Below are positions 33,924-42,562 of a stretch of DNA of 53,417 nt, in pieces. Numbering within the stretch: the first letter of the stretch is position 1; each line of letters starts with the position of its first letter. Below the pieces are notes generated by a model. The model made no database searches. It was not told where the DNA came from and saw nothing but the letters and a program-made list of their open reading frames with translations. The DNA is taken from assembly GCA_029983685.1 (NCBI GenBank), contig JASBZA010000011.1:1-53417 (forward strand). The letters are read 5' to 3'. The position numbers were made by a program, and so were the translations under genes. Origin of the DNA: Oscillospiraceae bacterium. GTDB taxonomy: Bacteria > Bacillota > Clostridia > Saccharofermentanales > Fastidiosipilaceae.

Positions 33924-36900
33924 ATGTACAAAAAGCATGAGGATTCGAAGCTCTTACACGAGGGCATAAAAGCACCCCGAAACTATTATATTCCACATAG
34001 TCCGGATGAGACCTGGTCTACGGATGACTGGTCCAAGTCGTCCAGAATTCTACTCTTAAACGGCATTTGGGATTTCCGGCTTTTTCCCTCCTACGAGGAT
34101 GCTATGAACTACTTAGATAAGATGCGAAGTAGCGGTGAGGCTTTGGCCGATAAGTTGGAAGTGCCATCTTCCTGGCAGGTTAAGGGCTATGACCATAATC
34201 AATACATCAATACACGCTACCCTATTGCTCAAGATGCACCGCGAGTTCCAGGTGAAAATCCTACGGCCATTTACAAACGCACTGTGGATATTTCAGAAGG
34301 TAAGCTAGAAGGGCAAGTAGAACTGGTTTTAGACGGTGTGGATTCGGCTTTTTACCTTTATGTAAACGGAGAGGAAGTGGCTTTTTCTTTAGTTTCACAT
34401 GCAAGCCATGTAGTGGATTTAACTTCTCATCTTAAGGCCGGAGAAAACGAGATTCTTCTGGTCGTGGTGAAATGGTCTTTCGGCACTTACCTGGAAGACC
34501 AGGATAAGTTTAGGATGTCCGGTATTTTTAGAGATCTCTATCTGAATTTCCGACCTCGGCACCACATCGAATCCTTCCGCTTTCATCAGACTTTTGCCCC
34601 GGACCTCAGTCGAGTAGACTTAAGCTTAGATATGACTTTTGATAACACGGATGACCTTCCGGTGACGCTAGTCCTCAAAGATCCCCTGGGCAAGACAGTC
34701 TTGAAAGATAGCTGGGCTAAGGGGAAGACCTGGGAGATTAAAGACCCTGTTTTGTGGAATGCTGAGGCACCGGCTCTTTATGAGATTGTCCTAAAGACCT
34801 CGGAAGAAGCTATTACCAGACCTTTGGGTTTCAGGCAGATAATTATTCGAAACGGTGTCTATTATTGGAATCAGGTCCCCATTAAATTAAAAGGTACCAA
34901 TCGTCATGATTCGGATCCCTTGACCGGCCAGGCCATAAGTCCCGAACAGCTGATCAGAGATTTGGAAATTATGAAAGATCATAATTTCAATGCCATTAGG
35001 ACCAGCCACTATCCGTCTTCGCCATGGGCCTATGACTTCTATAGTAAGTTCGGCTTTTATTGTATTACCGAAGCCGATATCGAGGCACACGGGACCATTC
35101 ATTATTACGGAGAAAATACTTTTACACCCCACGGGCATGAGGACTGGGAAAAATTAAGTTTTACCAACAAATTCTACACCTTAACCATGCATAATCCCTT
35201 GTTTCGTGAAGCGGTTTTAGATCGTGTTCAAGCGATGGCCATCCGCGAAACCAATAGCCCTTGTCTCTGCCTTTATTCCTTAGGTAACGAAGCCGGTTTC
35301 GGACCCAACATGGAAGAAGCGGCTTCTTGGCTCAAGGCTTATGATCCGTCTATCCCGATATCCTATGAAAGTTCAACCAATGAAGCGCCGGGCTATAAGA
35401 ATGATTTGTCCAATATCGATACTTATTCCAGAATGTATCCTGCCGTGTCTATGGTAGAGCGCTACGGCCAGGGCGACCTCTTGGAAAAACCCCTGTGCCT
35501 TGTGGAATATATGCATGCCATGGGCTTGGGCCCCGGTGATATTGAGGACTATTGGCAGGCCTTCTATAACTCCGACCATCTTATGGGCGGTTGTGCCTGG
35601 GAATGGGCCGACCATGCCGTAATCGGACAAGAGGATGAGCCGGGACGATTCTTGTACGGAGGTGATTCCGGCGAGACCCACCACGACGGTAATTTTTGTG
35701 TTGATGGTCTGGTTACACCTGATCGTAAACCCAAGCTGGGTCTTATGGAATATCGTAATGTTTTGAGACCGATACGTGTTTCGGATTTTTCTATAGAGGG
35801 CCAAAAGATCTGTCTAACGCTTCAGAGTCATCTGGATTTCATCAATTTTGACCAAGCCTATTACCTTGTCATAGAACAATATGAAAACGACCAAGTGCTA
35901 AAAGAAGAGAAAATGGATTCTTTTGACCTTCCTGCCCGCACTAAAGCCAAGATGGAATTCACATCCGTGCCGTATGAAGAAAATAGCCTTTCTTATATAC
36001 TGATTTCTATATATAGAAAAGAAGACGGACTTTTTCTGGGGCAAGAACAAATCCTGCTGCAAGAAGCAAAAGAAGCAATGCTGCTTAAAAACGCCGGGAA
36101 GCAATCTATTTTATCCGGACAGGAAAGCACTTTTGCAGCACTTAAAGAAGACCATCGCTATGCCCAAGTGGAGTCGGAGGACTTTGTCTTTGTTTTTGAC
36201 AAAGTTTTGGGCCAACCTTGTTCTATTAAGCGGCAGGGCCGGGAACTTCTGACGAAAACAGGCGGCTGGAATGTCTGGAGAGCTCCGACCGATAATGACC
36301 GCTATATCCGTATGGAATGGCAAAAAGCCCAATATCCCTATATGAGAGGTCAAGTACATGCTTGCCAAATTGACTACAAAGAAGATCGGGTCACCATCCA
36401 TGTGGATGAGGTGATGGCAGCCCCGGTTGTCCAGCCTTTGGCTCATATGAAAACCTCTTGGAATATCTATCCCGAGGGTAGAATCGAAGTAGAAACACAG
36501 GTCGAAATTGACGAAAACTTCCCTGATTTACCGCGATTTGGTATGCGTTTCTTCTTGACAGATGGTTTTGATGCTTACCGCTATTTCGGTTACGGGCCTT
36601 ATGCGTCTTATACTGATATGAGGAGAGTCTCTCACCTGGGTATATTTCAATCTGACCTAGAAAAAAGCTACCAAGATTTCATCATGCCTCAGGAACACGG
36701 CTCGCACTATGATGCCAGAGAACTTGTTTTGTCCGATCATAATCTCAATTTACACGTGGCCTTACAGAAAGGAAGCTCATTTAACTTCTCGGCTTATTCA
36801 CAAGAGGAATTGACGGCAAAAACGCATAACTTCCTATTAAAAAAAGACGGTCCGATCCTATGTTTGGACTACAAGCAAAACGGTATAGGATCTAACAGCT

Positions 36901-36977
36901 GTGGTCCTCGATTAATGGATGCCTACCGTTTTAAGGAGAAAACGTTCAAATTTGCCTTTGTTCTAAGTCTTTATTAA
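33924..36977 (+). CDS. GH2 beta-galactosidase, LacZ type
   Basis: This 1017-residue family 2 enzyme has the full LacZ layout: sugar-binding and jelly-roll domains, a TIM barrel with acid/base E456 in SLGNEAG and nucleophile E528 in CLVEYMHAMG, and the C-terminal small-chain domain containing WRAPTDNDR (about 785-793). It has no signal peptide. As third glycosidase of the set it would remove beta-linked galactose (or a similar residue) after import. AAGGAG precedes the ATG. Confidence 0.92.
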   Translation: MYKKHEDSKLLHEGIKAPRNYYIPHSPDETWSTDDWSKSSRILLLNGIWDFRLFPSYEDAMNYLDKMRSSGEALADKLEVPSSWQVKGYDHNQYINTRYPIAQDAPRVPGENPTAIYKRTVDISEGKLEGQVELVLDGVDSAFYLYVNGEEVAFSLVSHASHVVDLTSHLKAGENEILLVVVKWSFGTYLEDQDKFRMSGIFRDLYLNFRPRHHIESFRFHQTFAPDLSRVDLSLDMTFDNTDDLPVTLVLKDPLGKTVLKDSWAKGKTWEIKDPVLWNAEAPALYEIVLKTSEEAITRPLGFRQIIIRNGVYYWNQVPIKLKGTNRHDSDPLTGQAISPEQLIRDLEIMKDHNFNAIRTSHYPSSPWAYDFYSKFGFYCITEADIEAHGTIHYYGENTFTPHGHEDWEKLSFTNKFYTLTMHNPLFREAVLDRVQAMAIRETNSPCLCLYSLGNEAGFGPNMEEAASWLKAYDPSIPISYESSTNEAPGYKNDLSNIDTYSRMYPAVSMVERYGQGDLLEKPLCLVEYMHAMGLGPGDIEDYWQAFYNSDHLMGGCAWEWADHAVIGQEDEPGRFLYGGDSGETHHDGNFCVDGLVTPDRKPKLGLMEYRNVLRPIRVSDFSIEGQKICLTLQSHLDFINFDQAYYLVIEQYENDQVLKEEKMDSFDLPARTKAKMEFTSVPYEENSLSYILISIYRKEDGLFLGQEQILLQEAKEAMLLKNAGKQSILSGQESTFAALKEDHRYAQVESEDFVFVFDKVLGQPCSIKRQGRELLTKTGGWNVWRAPTDNDRYIRMEWQKAQYPYMRGQVHACQIDYKEDRVTIHVDEVMAAPVVQPLAHMKTSWNIYPEGRIEVETQVEIDENFPDLPRFGMRFFLTDGFDAYRYFGYGPYASYTDMRRVSHLGIFQSDLEKSYQDFIMPQEHGSHYDARELVLSDHNLNLHVALQKGSSFNFSAYSQEELTAKTHNFLLKKDGPILCLDYKQNGIGSNSCGPRLMDAYRFKEKTFKFAFVLSLY

Positions 36978-37002
36978 AAGTCTAAGTTATAGGCATATTG
37001 CT

Positions 37003-37060
37003 GAGCTAAGCTTGATGAAGTTTGTGCAATGGCATGAATAGAAGCGAGTTTAGCTCTTTT
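37003..37060 (+). terminator. Terminator of the glycosidase operon
   Basis: GAGCTAA (37003-37009) pairs with TTAGCTC (37050-37056), an inner GCTT/AAGC pair continues the stem, and TTTT follows. It sits about 26 bases after the GH2 stop and directly before the promoter of the noncoding RNA. Confidence 0.55.
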
Positions 37061-37063
37061 CTA

Positions 37064-37094
37064 TTGACAAAAAGACTATAAGAAGCCATACTAT
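37064..37094 (+). promoter_or_regulatory. Promoter of the candidate noncoding RNA
   Basis: A perfect -35 TTGACA lies at 37064-37069. Two overlapping -10 choices are CATACT (37087-37092, 17-base spacing) and TACTAT (37089-37094, 19-base spacing). Either puts the start of the RNA at about 37099-37101, exactly where the 5' strand of the closing helix begins. Confidence 0.65.
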
Positions 37095-37098
37095 AGAC

Positions 37099-37686
37099 AA
37101 GCTCCAGGGAATACCAAGACAGTTAAACCTAGATGCTTAGCACCGTACATTGATAAACGGAGACGATTACAGCTACGAACTGTGGACAACTACTACGTGC
37201 TAGATATTAGCGAACGAGCTTAGTAAACGACAGTGTGAGTGAATCGCAGAGATAAGAAACGAAGATTAAATATCAGAAACAAATATCGAACGATAAGCAA
37301 GAAAACTTGAGACAAAGCACCGGTAGAATGAAAGAGAGCCATAGAAGCTGAAAGTCAGACCCTATAGCATCGGTTACGATCGTACGAATCCATATTTAGT
37401 AAGAGAAAGTGCAAGATCTGAACAGTTAGGAAAAAGGAGACGACCATAGCCGGCATTATAGCCAACGAACGGAAATTGAGACCTCTATTTTTAGAAGGGT
37501 ATAAACGATTCGAATCGTAGATGTTATTCGGTAGGGTAATTTTAAATAATCGTCGTAAATGCTGAAGTAGGAAATAGGTAAATAACAATAGGGTTCGCTG
37601 GAGCTTTTTAATTTGGACTTAATGCAAATTTAGTTATCCAATATTTTCCTGAGAGAGTGGGGCACGTAAGAGGCCCCATTTTCTTT
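37099..37686 (+). ncRNA. Candidate large structured noncoding RNA (about 0.5-0.6 kb)
   Basis: No plausible protein is encoded on either strand, and the plus strand is purine-rich with many stops and GAAA/GCAA/GAGA-like loops. AAGCTCCAG (37099-37107) at the predicted 5' end is perfectly complementary to CTGGAGCTT (37598-37606), followed by a T-run, so the RNA is closed into one domain. Internal helices include TAGCAC/GTGCTA (37138-37143 with 37197-37202, extended by GTA/TAC), TATC-GAAC-GATA (37284-37295), a two-step hairpin 37338-37368, and ACGAT-TCGA-ATCGT (37505-37518). A terminator lies at 37658-37686. Size and style resemble large bacterial RNAs such as ROOL or OLE, but I cannot assign it to a class. 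It is an independent unit with its own promoter and terminator, and the next gene runs in the opposite direction, so it is not a riboswitch. Confidence 0.7.
37658..37686 (+). terminator. Terminator of the noncoding RNA unit
   Basis: TGGGGC (37658-37663) pairs with GCCCCA (37673-37678) around a 9-nt loop, followed by TTTTCTTT. A transcript starting near 37099 and ending here would be about 588 nt long. Some transcripts could also end after the closing helix at about 37610 (CTTTTTAATTT). Confidence 0.75.
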
Positions 37687-37709
37687 GCCTAAAAATAGTT
37701 TTGCCCATT

Positions 37710-37737
37710 AAAAAAGCTTCCCTCAGAAGAGAGAAGC
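37710..37737 (-). terminator. Terminator of the minus-strand wall protein gene
   Basis: The hairpin 37716-37724 with 37729-37737 (GCTTC and CTC paired, one mismatch, loop AGAA) is followed on the minus strand by TTTTTT. It lies about 90 bases after the stop of the gene at 37829-38782. Confidence 0.65.
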
Positions 37738-37828
37738 AATACTTTCATTATTTTCTTTACTTTGGGCTCGCCTAAAACTGTTTTTTGATCTTTGCACGTA
37801 ATAGCTTTAGGCAAGTGCTTTATATTAT

Positions 37829-38782
37829 CTAACGAATGTAAACGTCAAACCTGTAGGACGGCTGGCCGGTGCCGAAGGCGTCGTAGACCTTGCCGTAATT
37901 ACCGAAAGGCGTGGAAATAACCGTGCCTCTTGCGTAATAATCGCTGGCTAAGACGATATAACCGTCACCGTCACAGACATAACCGTTCTCATTAACATGG
38001 CGTCCCGGTATTCTCAGACCTGAACCGGGCAGAACACTCTGAGAATAATAGGTGAATTCCATGCCTCCCCAGTAAAGTCTTCCTGTCCACATAAAGCTGC
38101 TTAAGCTGATTTCCATAGGGCTCTTCGAAGGATCGACCGGCTCCGGTGTCGGAGTAGGCTCTGCACTTATGGCGCTTGTCTCTTCGCTTGACCCGGCCTC
38201 GGTCGACTCGGCTTGGGTCGCTTCGGTCGAGGGGGCTTCTGTTGCCTTCGTTGTGGTCGCTTCTGTAGTCGGAGCCGCAGTGGGCTTGGCTGTAGTAGGG
38301 ACCGGTGTAGGTGCTGCGGTTGTTGTTACGGTCGTTTCTTCCGTAGTCGGTTCTGTTGTGGGCCTTAGAGAAAGTTCCGAACCACCGTAGCTTTCTAAAC
38401 TCATTCTTTCGGATTCGTCCGTCTGATCATTGTCTGAGGGAGCAAGGTCCAGGCTTCTGGACATGGGCTCTTGGCCACGATTCAGGTCTCCCATCATGTC
38501 ATTGACCAGATCTAAGTCTTCGGCGCTGAAGAGTTGGTAACTAAGGGGCTCATCATCTGAGGCTTCTTGGTTGGACTCTTCAGATATTTCCTCCGGACTT
38601 TGGGCGGCAACGGTAACAGGCTTTGCCTCATTCATAAAAGGCAAGGTGGCAAAAATAACACCAAATACTAAAACTCCGGCGAATGCGCGGCGACTATGCT
38701 TAGCAATTGTAATCGTGTTGTTTTCGGTCCACTGAGAAAGCCTTTGCCATTGACGGCGAATCTTCTCGGGAATATTAAACAT
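37829..38782 (-). CDS. Secreted wall protein with 3D/RlpA-like barrel domain
   Basis: This 317-residue protein has a basic N-terminus, one membrane segment/signal (about 29-55, AFAGVLVFGVIFATLPF), an acidic region, a long Thr/Pro/Ala/Glu-rich linker (about 145-215) and a C-terminal domain of about 80 residues (GRHVNENGYVCDGDGYIVLA ... FDVYIR). The end resembles the 3D domain of wall-remodelling lytic transglycosylases such as YuiC/RpfB. The frame is open from 38851, but the ATG at 38782 is preferred. GGAGG lies 15 bases from it, longer than ideal, so the longer form stays possible. Low-complexity repeats in the linker suggest a flexible wall-spanning stalk. Confidence 0.75.
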   Translation of the reverse strand: MFNIPEKIRRQWQRLSQWTENNTITIAKHSRRAFAGVLVFGVIFATLPFMNEAKPVTVAAQSPEEISEESNQEASDDEPLSYQLFSAEDLDLVNDMMGDLNRGQEPMSRSLDLAPSDNDQTDESERMSLESYGGSELSLRPTTEPTTEETTVTTTAAPTPVPTTAKPTAAPTTEATTTKATEAPSTEATQAESTEAGSSEETSAISAEPTPTPEPVDPSKSPMEISLSSFMWTGRLYWGGMEFTYYSQSVLPGSGLRIPGRHVNENGYVCDGDGYIVLASDYYARGTVISTPFGNYGKVYDAFGTGQPSYRFDVYIR

Positions 38783-38832
38783 AGTAATTTTCTTTAACCT
38801 CCAAATACCGCAAAGTCTCGTAAAAAACGAAA

Positions 38833-38890
38833 ACTTTGCTAACTGGTGCAAAGTCCAGGAAAGAATAGCACGTGCTTTAGCCTATTGCAA
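38833..38890 (-). promoter_or_regulatory. Minus-strand promoter with palindrome and leader hairpin
   Basis: On the minus strand TTGCAA (38885-38890) and TATTCT (38862-38867) are 17 bases apart. A perfect palindrome AGCACGTGCT (38867-38876) lies in the spacer and could be an operator. The start of the RNA would fold ACTTTGC (38833-38839) with GCAAAGT (38848-38854). Confidence 0.45.
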
Positions 38891-38928
38891 ACTTTGGCCG
38901 GATTTATTGGCGGATTGGTCAAAAAATC

Positions 38929-38957
38929 TTGTAAAAGTATGTTGGCTTTGCTAGGAT
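38929..38957 (+). promoter_or_regulatory. Promoter of the wall/gmk/rpoZ/glyS operon
   Basis: TTGTAA (38929-38934) and TAGGAT (38952-38957) are 17 bases apart, with the start near 38964, about 45 bases before the FHA-SEDS gene. It is divergent from the wall protein promoter, from which it is only about 40 bases away. Confidence 0.4.
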
Positions 38958-39008
38958 TATCCACAAGAATTCAGTCCGAAAGACAAGGAAAGTAGGGGTA
39001 ACTCAGGC

Positions 39009-40817
39009 ATGAATGTGTTTGAAGCATCATATCTTCTTCGTTACCTTAGTGCAGTCATAGTCATCGTGGTAGCGGCCAAGTTGCTCTATTCTGCGATCAG
39101 AGAGCTGGCCTGGGCTATGCGGCACAGCTTACGACCGGCTCAGGGTATATTCCTATTAAATAATCAGACAGAAGGCGAGGCCATGAGCTTGCCTTTGTAT
39201 CATACGACGAGTTTGGGCAGAGGGTCTTCCAACGATATCAGGATTCACAGCTCGGACGTCGCCCGCAAGCATGCCCAGATTTACCGTTATGACGGGGATT
39301 GGTATATCAGACCCCAGCGTTTTTCGGCCAAAGTCGAGGTAAACGGTGAGGAACTAAACGGGAAACGCAAATTAGAGAACCGCGATACCATCAGCCTGGG
39401 CGGGACGGATTTTGTCTTTGTCGACGAGAGGGCCATAGCCAAGAGCCGGGGTGAAACCTACGAAGAAGCGATTTTTGACGACCGCGCCTTCTACCGGGCA
39501 GTGCGTCGAAACTCCAATCCACCTTATTTAGAATGGGTTATGATGAATCTCTTCACGGCCCTTTGCACCTTCCTTTTATACTTTATGATTCCTAAGGAGA
39601 TGGGGGTGCGCAAGGACTTTTTGATTTGGACCCTGGGTGCCGTGGCCTTAATTGACCTATATTTTTTAATCCTGCCTAAGATTTTACTTTATGCGGACCG
39701 TATCCTTTATTTGACCTGCTCACACATGATGGTAATAGGCTTGGCTATCCAAGCTCGGCTCCACCTACTGGGTTCTTATGCCTTCCGAGAGGCCCGAGAA
39801 GCAGGCGAGATTTTGAAAGCCCAAGACATTGCCGCCCGCCTTTTTTCAGGTTATAGGACGCAGATAATCGCCCTTTTGATCGGCCTTTTCTTCCTGTGGA
39901 TTATTGCGCTTATCGTCTATAAGACCAGACTTTTGGAGTCTATGACCCTGGTCTGCGCCATCTTGACGCCCTTACTTCTATTAGTAACGCTGATTTTAGG
40001 TAGAGGCATGGAGACACATGGAGCCAATCTATGGATATATATAGGGGGCCAGTCCATCCAGCTGACCGAATTTGCCAAAATTACCTTCCTTATTACCCTG
40101 GCGAGTTTCTTTAAAAACCAACCGCCTTTAAGAATTCAGATTTATTTTGCCGGATGGGCAGCGGGCGTTTTCCTTTTGTACCTGCTTTTGCCCGACTTGG
40201 GTTCAATCATGATTCTCTTGCCGGTCACCTTGCTGGTCTTCGTGGTCATGACCTCCGAGTATCTTAAGACCTTCCTGATTCTGGTAGCTGCCAGCGTGAT
40301 GGGTGTCTTGGCCTACTCGATTTTTCCCCATGTCCGTAGCCGTATTTCAGGCTGGACTTCTATCTGGACCGAAGTGAACGACTCCAACCGTCAGGTAGTC
40401 TACGGCCTCCAGGCCATAGGCCGGGGCGAGATTTTCGGACGCGGCCTGGGTAACGGCAGTCCGGGCGGTATCCCCTTGGTTGAATCCGACATGGTCTTTA
40501 CCGTTCTCTTGGAAGAGTTCGGACTTATCATGGGCCTGGCACTTGTTATATTCTTATTTGTTATTATGCTACGTGCGACCCGAACCACGGTTTTGGCCAG
40601 AGACGGTTTCTCGTCTTCTTTGGGCCTGGGGCTGGGTGCAGCACTCTTTATGGAAGCCTTCGTTGTGATAGGCGGGACCACAGGTCTCATCCCCCTGACC
40701 GGCGTCACCTTGCCTTTTATTGCCCAAGGCGGCAGCTCACTTCTGGCCAAATGCTTCATGCTGGCCATTTTGCTGGGCCTGGCGTCACGCCATGAGGAAG
40801 GAGCCAATCGTAAATGA
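39009..40817 (+). CDS. FHA-SEDS fusion (RodA/FtsW-type peptidoglycan polymerase)
   Basis: This 602-residue protein has an N-terminal membrane segment (about 8-28), a cytoplasmic FHA domain (about 45-140, TSLGRGSSNDIRIH with R71 and S74, then RKHAQIY) and a C-terminal SEDS glycosyltransferase with about ten membrane segments. SEDS motifs include GGQSIQLTEFAKI, the loop RQVVYGLQAIGRGEIFGRGL and GVTLPFIAQGGSS. SEDS proteins polymerise lipid II together with a class B penicillin-binding protein, and the next gene encodes one. FHA domains read phosphothreonine, so this polymerase is probably controlled by a Ser/Thr kinase of the PrkC/PknB type. Separate FHA proteins do this in Actinobacteria. It overlaps the next gene by 4 bases. 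Confidence 0.9.
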   Translation: MNVFEASYLLRYLSAVIVIVVAAKLLYSAIRELAWAMRHSLRPAQGIFLLNNQTEGEAMSLPLYHTTSLGRGSSNDIRIHSSDVARKHAQIYRYDGDWYIRPQRFSAKVEVNGEELNGKRKLENRDTISLGGTDFVFVDERAIAKSRGETYEEAIFDDRAFYRAVRRNSNPPYLEWVMMNLFTALCTFLLYFMIPKEMGVRKDFLIWTLGAVALIDLYFLILPKILLYADRILYLTCSHMMVIGLAIQARLHLLGSYAFREAREAGEILKAQDIAARLFSGYRTQIIALLIGLFFLWIIALIVYKTRLLESMTLVCAILTPLLLLVTLILGRGMETHGANLWIYIGGQSIQLTEFAKITFLITLASFFKNQPPLRIQIYFAGWAAGVFLLYLLLPDLGSIMILLPVTLLVFVVMTSEYLKTFLILVAASVMGVLAYSIFPHVRSRISGWTSIWTEVNDSNRQVVYGLQAIGRGEIFGRGLGNGSPGGIPLVESDMVFTVLLEEFGLIMGLALVIFLFVIMLRATRTTVLARDGFSSSLGLGLGAALFMEAFVVIGGTTGLIPLTGVTLPFIAQGGSSLLAKCFMLAILLGLASRHEEGANRK

Positions 40818-42238
40818 AACAGTTAATTCGTAATATTAAAATAGCTTTGGTGGTTCTTCTGGTTCTGACTATCGGTTTGGGAACGGGCCTGGTTTACCAG
40901 CAGTACCAGAGTCAGACGGAGCTTTTGGCAGTAGCGGGCGAGAATAAGGCTTCGCTAAGGACCCGTTATGCTCAGGCCGGCTCTATTGTGGCCAAAGACG
41001 GCGTTGTTTTGGCCCAATCCGAAGACGGCCAAAGGCAGTATGCCGAAGATATCTATGTCCAGCTGGGCACCAGCCAGTTGGTGGGCGACTACACCCACCA
41101 CATGTCCAACACCATCGAGACGCAATACCAGGGCGAAATCTTAGGCAACAAAAGAGGTATTACCGAGCAACTCTTGCTGGACTTGGCCGGTCGCGGCCTC
41201 CAGGGAGATGATGTACACTTGACGATTCAAGGCGACTTAAGCAGCCTGGCCTATCAGGAGCTGGAGCCCTATGACGCAGGTGCTCTGGTACTAATGAATT
41301 ATAAGACCGGTGAGATTTTGGCCAGTGTGTCCACGCCGGCGACCGAGATGTCCAATATTATCCGTTATGAAGATATTCCCGATACGGCCCTCTTTAACCG
41401 GGCTCTTAATAGTGCTTATCAGCCGGCTTCGACCTTTAAGGTTTTTACCTCAGCTGCCTGGCTGACCAGCCCTAATTTTCAGCCGGACTTTACACTGGAG
41501 TGTAGCGGTGAACCCTTATATCCGGGTGGGGCCAGGGACAAGGGCCACGGCCTTATGGATTTAAACGAAGCTTTTGCGGCTTCCTGTAATGTGTATTTCG
41601 GCGAGCTTGCCAACAAGATGGGTGAAGAACATTTCTCCGAGTTTTTGAACAATCTGGGCCTGGACAAAATCGACAGCCTGGACCGGCTGGATGTGAGGCC
41701 GGCCCGCTATGATATTTCGGCGGGCAAAAACGATGCCGGACTCCTTTCCTGGGCGGGCGCAGGTCAGCCTGTCGGGAACTTGATTGCGGAAGAAACGCCC
41801 TTACATTTGGCCCTGGTGGCTTCGGCCGTAGCGGGTCACGGCGATTATCCCGAACCTTACGTTGTAGAGAAGATTGTTAATCCGCTGCAGCGCGAGACCC
41901 GGGTCCACAAGGCCGACAAGGCCTCGATGAAGCGGATGTTTGCTCCGGAATTGGCCATTCGCTTAGAGCAATTGATGATCCACGGTGTGGAATCGTCTGA
42001 AAGTGTCCAATATAATGCTGCCATTCCGGGCGTTAAGGTAGCCGGCAAGTCCGGAACTTTAGAGAGAGAAAACGTCGAGAGTTACCAGAAAACGGGGCTT
42101 TGGATGGGCTTTTTGGCTGAACCGAATTATCCTTTTGCGGTGGCGGTCGTGGTAGAAAATGTCGAGACCTCCAGTGAAACGGCGGTTGTGGCAGGCCGTA
42201 ATATGCTCCAATATGCCATGGATTACGGCATCCAATAG
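40814..42238 (+). CDS. Class B penicillin-binding protein (PbpA-like transpeptidase)
   Basis: This 474-residue protein has one N-terminal membrane anchor (about 8-28), a short pedestal domain and a transpeptidase domain. The active-site motifs are STFK (S206, K209), SCN (257-259) and KSG (412-414). The short length and missing long dimerisation domain resemble PbpA, the partner of RodA in Actinobacteria. It cross-links the glycan made by the SEDS protein encoded directly upstream (ATGA overlap). It lacks PASTA repeats. Confidence 0.92.
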   Translation: MKQLIRNIKIALVVLLVLTIGLGTGLVYQQYQSQTELLAVAGENKASLRTRYAQAGSIVAKDGVVLAQSEDGQRQYAEDIYVQLGTSQLVGDYTHHMSNTIETQYQGEILGNKRGITEQLLLDLAGRGLQGDDVHLTIQGDLSSLAYQELEPYDAGALVLMNYKTGEILASVSTPATEMSNIIRYEDIPDTALFNRALNSAYQPASTFKVFTSAAWLTSPNFQPDFTLECSGEPLYPGGARDKGHGLMDLNEAFAASCNVYFGELANKMGEEHFSEFLNNLGLDKIDSLDRLDVRPARYDISAGKNDAGLLSWAGAGQPVGNLIAEETPLHLALVASAVAGHGDYPEPYVVEKIVNPLQRETRVHKADKASMKRMFAPELAIRLEQLMIHGVESSESVQYNAAIPGVKVAGKSGTLERENVESYQKTGLWMGFLAEPNYPFAVAVVVENVETSSETAVVAGRNMLQYAMDYGIQ

Positions 42239-42257
42239 GCGGAGGCGATAGACTTAC

Positions 42258-42545
42258 ATGAACAAAGCAACAACGGACATTCGATTTATTAAGATAGGCT
42301 ACGGCAACCTGGTTCAGGAAAACCGCATCGTCGTGATGTTGGGACCGGATGCGGCACCTATCAAGCGTATGGTACAAGAGGCCAAAGAATTGGGCGCTCT
42401 CATCGATGCCACGGCCGGTCATAAGACACAGACGGTTTTGATTATGGATACCGACCACATTGTTTTGTCGGCTTGGACGATTGACAAAATTCACCAGGAG
42501 TTGGACCGGGCTACGGAAGAAGAGAAGACGCCGACAGCAGAGTAA
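42258..42545 (+). CDS. remA: RemA-like regulator (DUF370)
   Basis: This 95-residue protein matches the RemA/YlzA family (FIKIGYGNLVQENRIVVMLG, then PDAAPIKRMVQEAKELGALI and DATAGHKTQTVLIMDTDHIV). In Bacillus it is a DNA-binding activator of matrix and osmoprotection genes that forms ring-shaped oligomers. The usual Firmicutes neighbours gmk and rpoZ follow here as well. The N-terminal extension of about 6 residues and the acidic C-terminal tail (about 82-95) go beyond the core. The ribosome site GGAGG lies about 12 bases from the ATG, a little far. Confidence 0.85.
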   Translation: MNKATTDIRFIKIGYGNLVQENRIVVMLGPDAAPIKRMVQEAKELGALIDATAGHKTQTVLIMDTDHIVLSAWTIDKIHQELDRATEEEKTPTAE

Positions 42546-42562
42546 ATAGAGGAGGAAGCCTT

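Noticed and set aside
37501..37520. TTCGAATC-like sequence resembling a tRNA T-loop
   Set aside because: There is no acceptor stem, anticodon arm or CCA nearby. It is a short palindromic hairpin of the noncoding RNA.
37355..37588. Minus-strand open frame of 77 codons inside the noncoding RNA region
   Set aside because: It has no ribosome site, an unremarkable composition and lies antisense to the structured RNA. The RNA model explains the region better.
37099..37686. Riboswitch or attenuator interpretation of the structured region
   Set aside because: It is closed by its own terminator, and the next gene runs on the opposite strand, so nothing lies downstream to regulate.
38169..38390. Plus-strand Val/Ser/Gly-rich open frame
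   Set aside because: It is the reverse reading of the Thr/Pro/Ala repeat linker of the wall protein.
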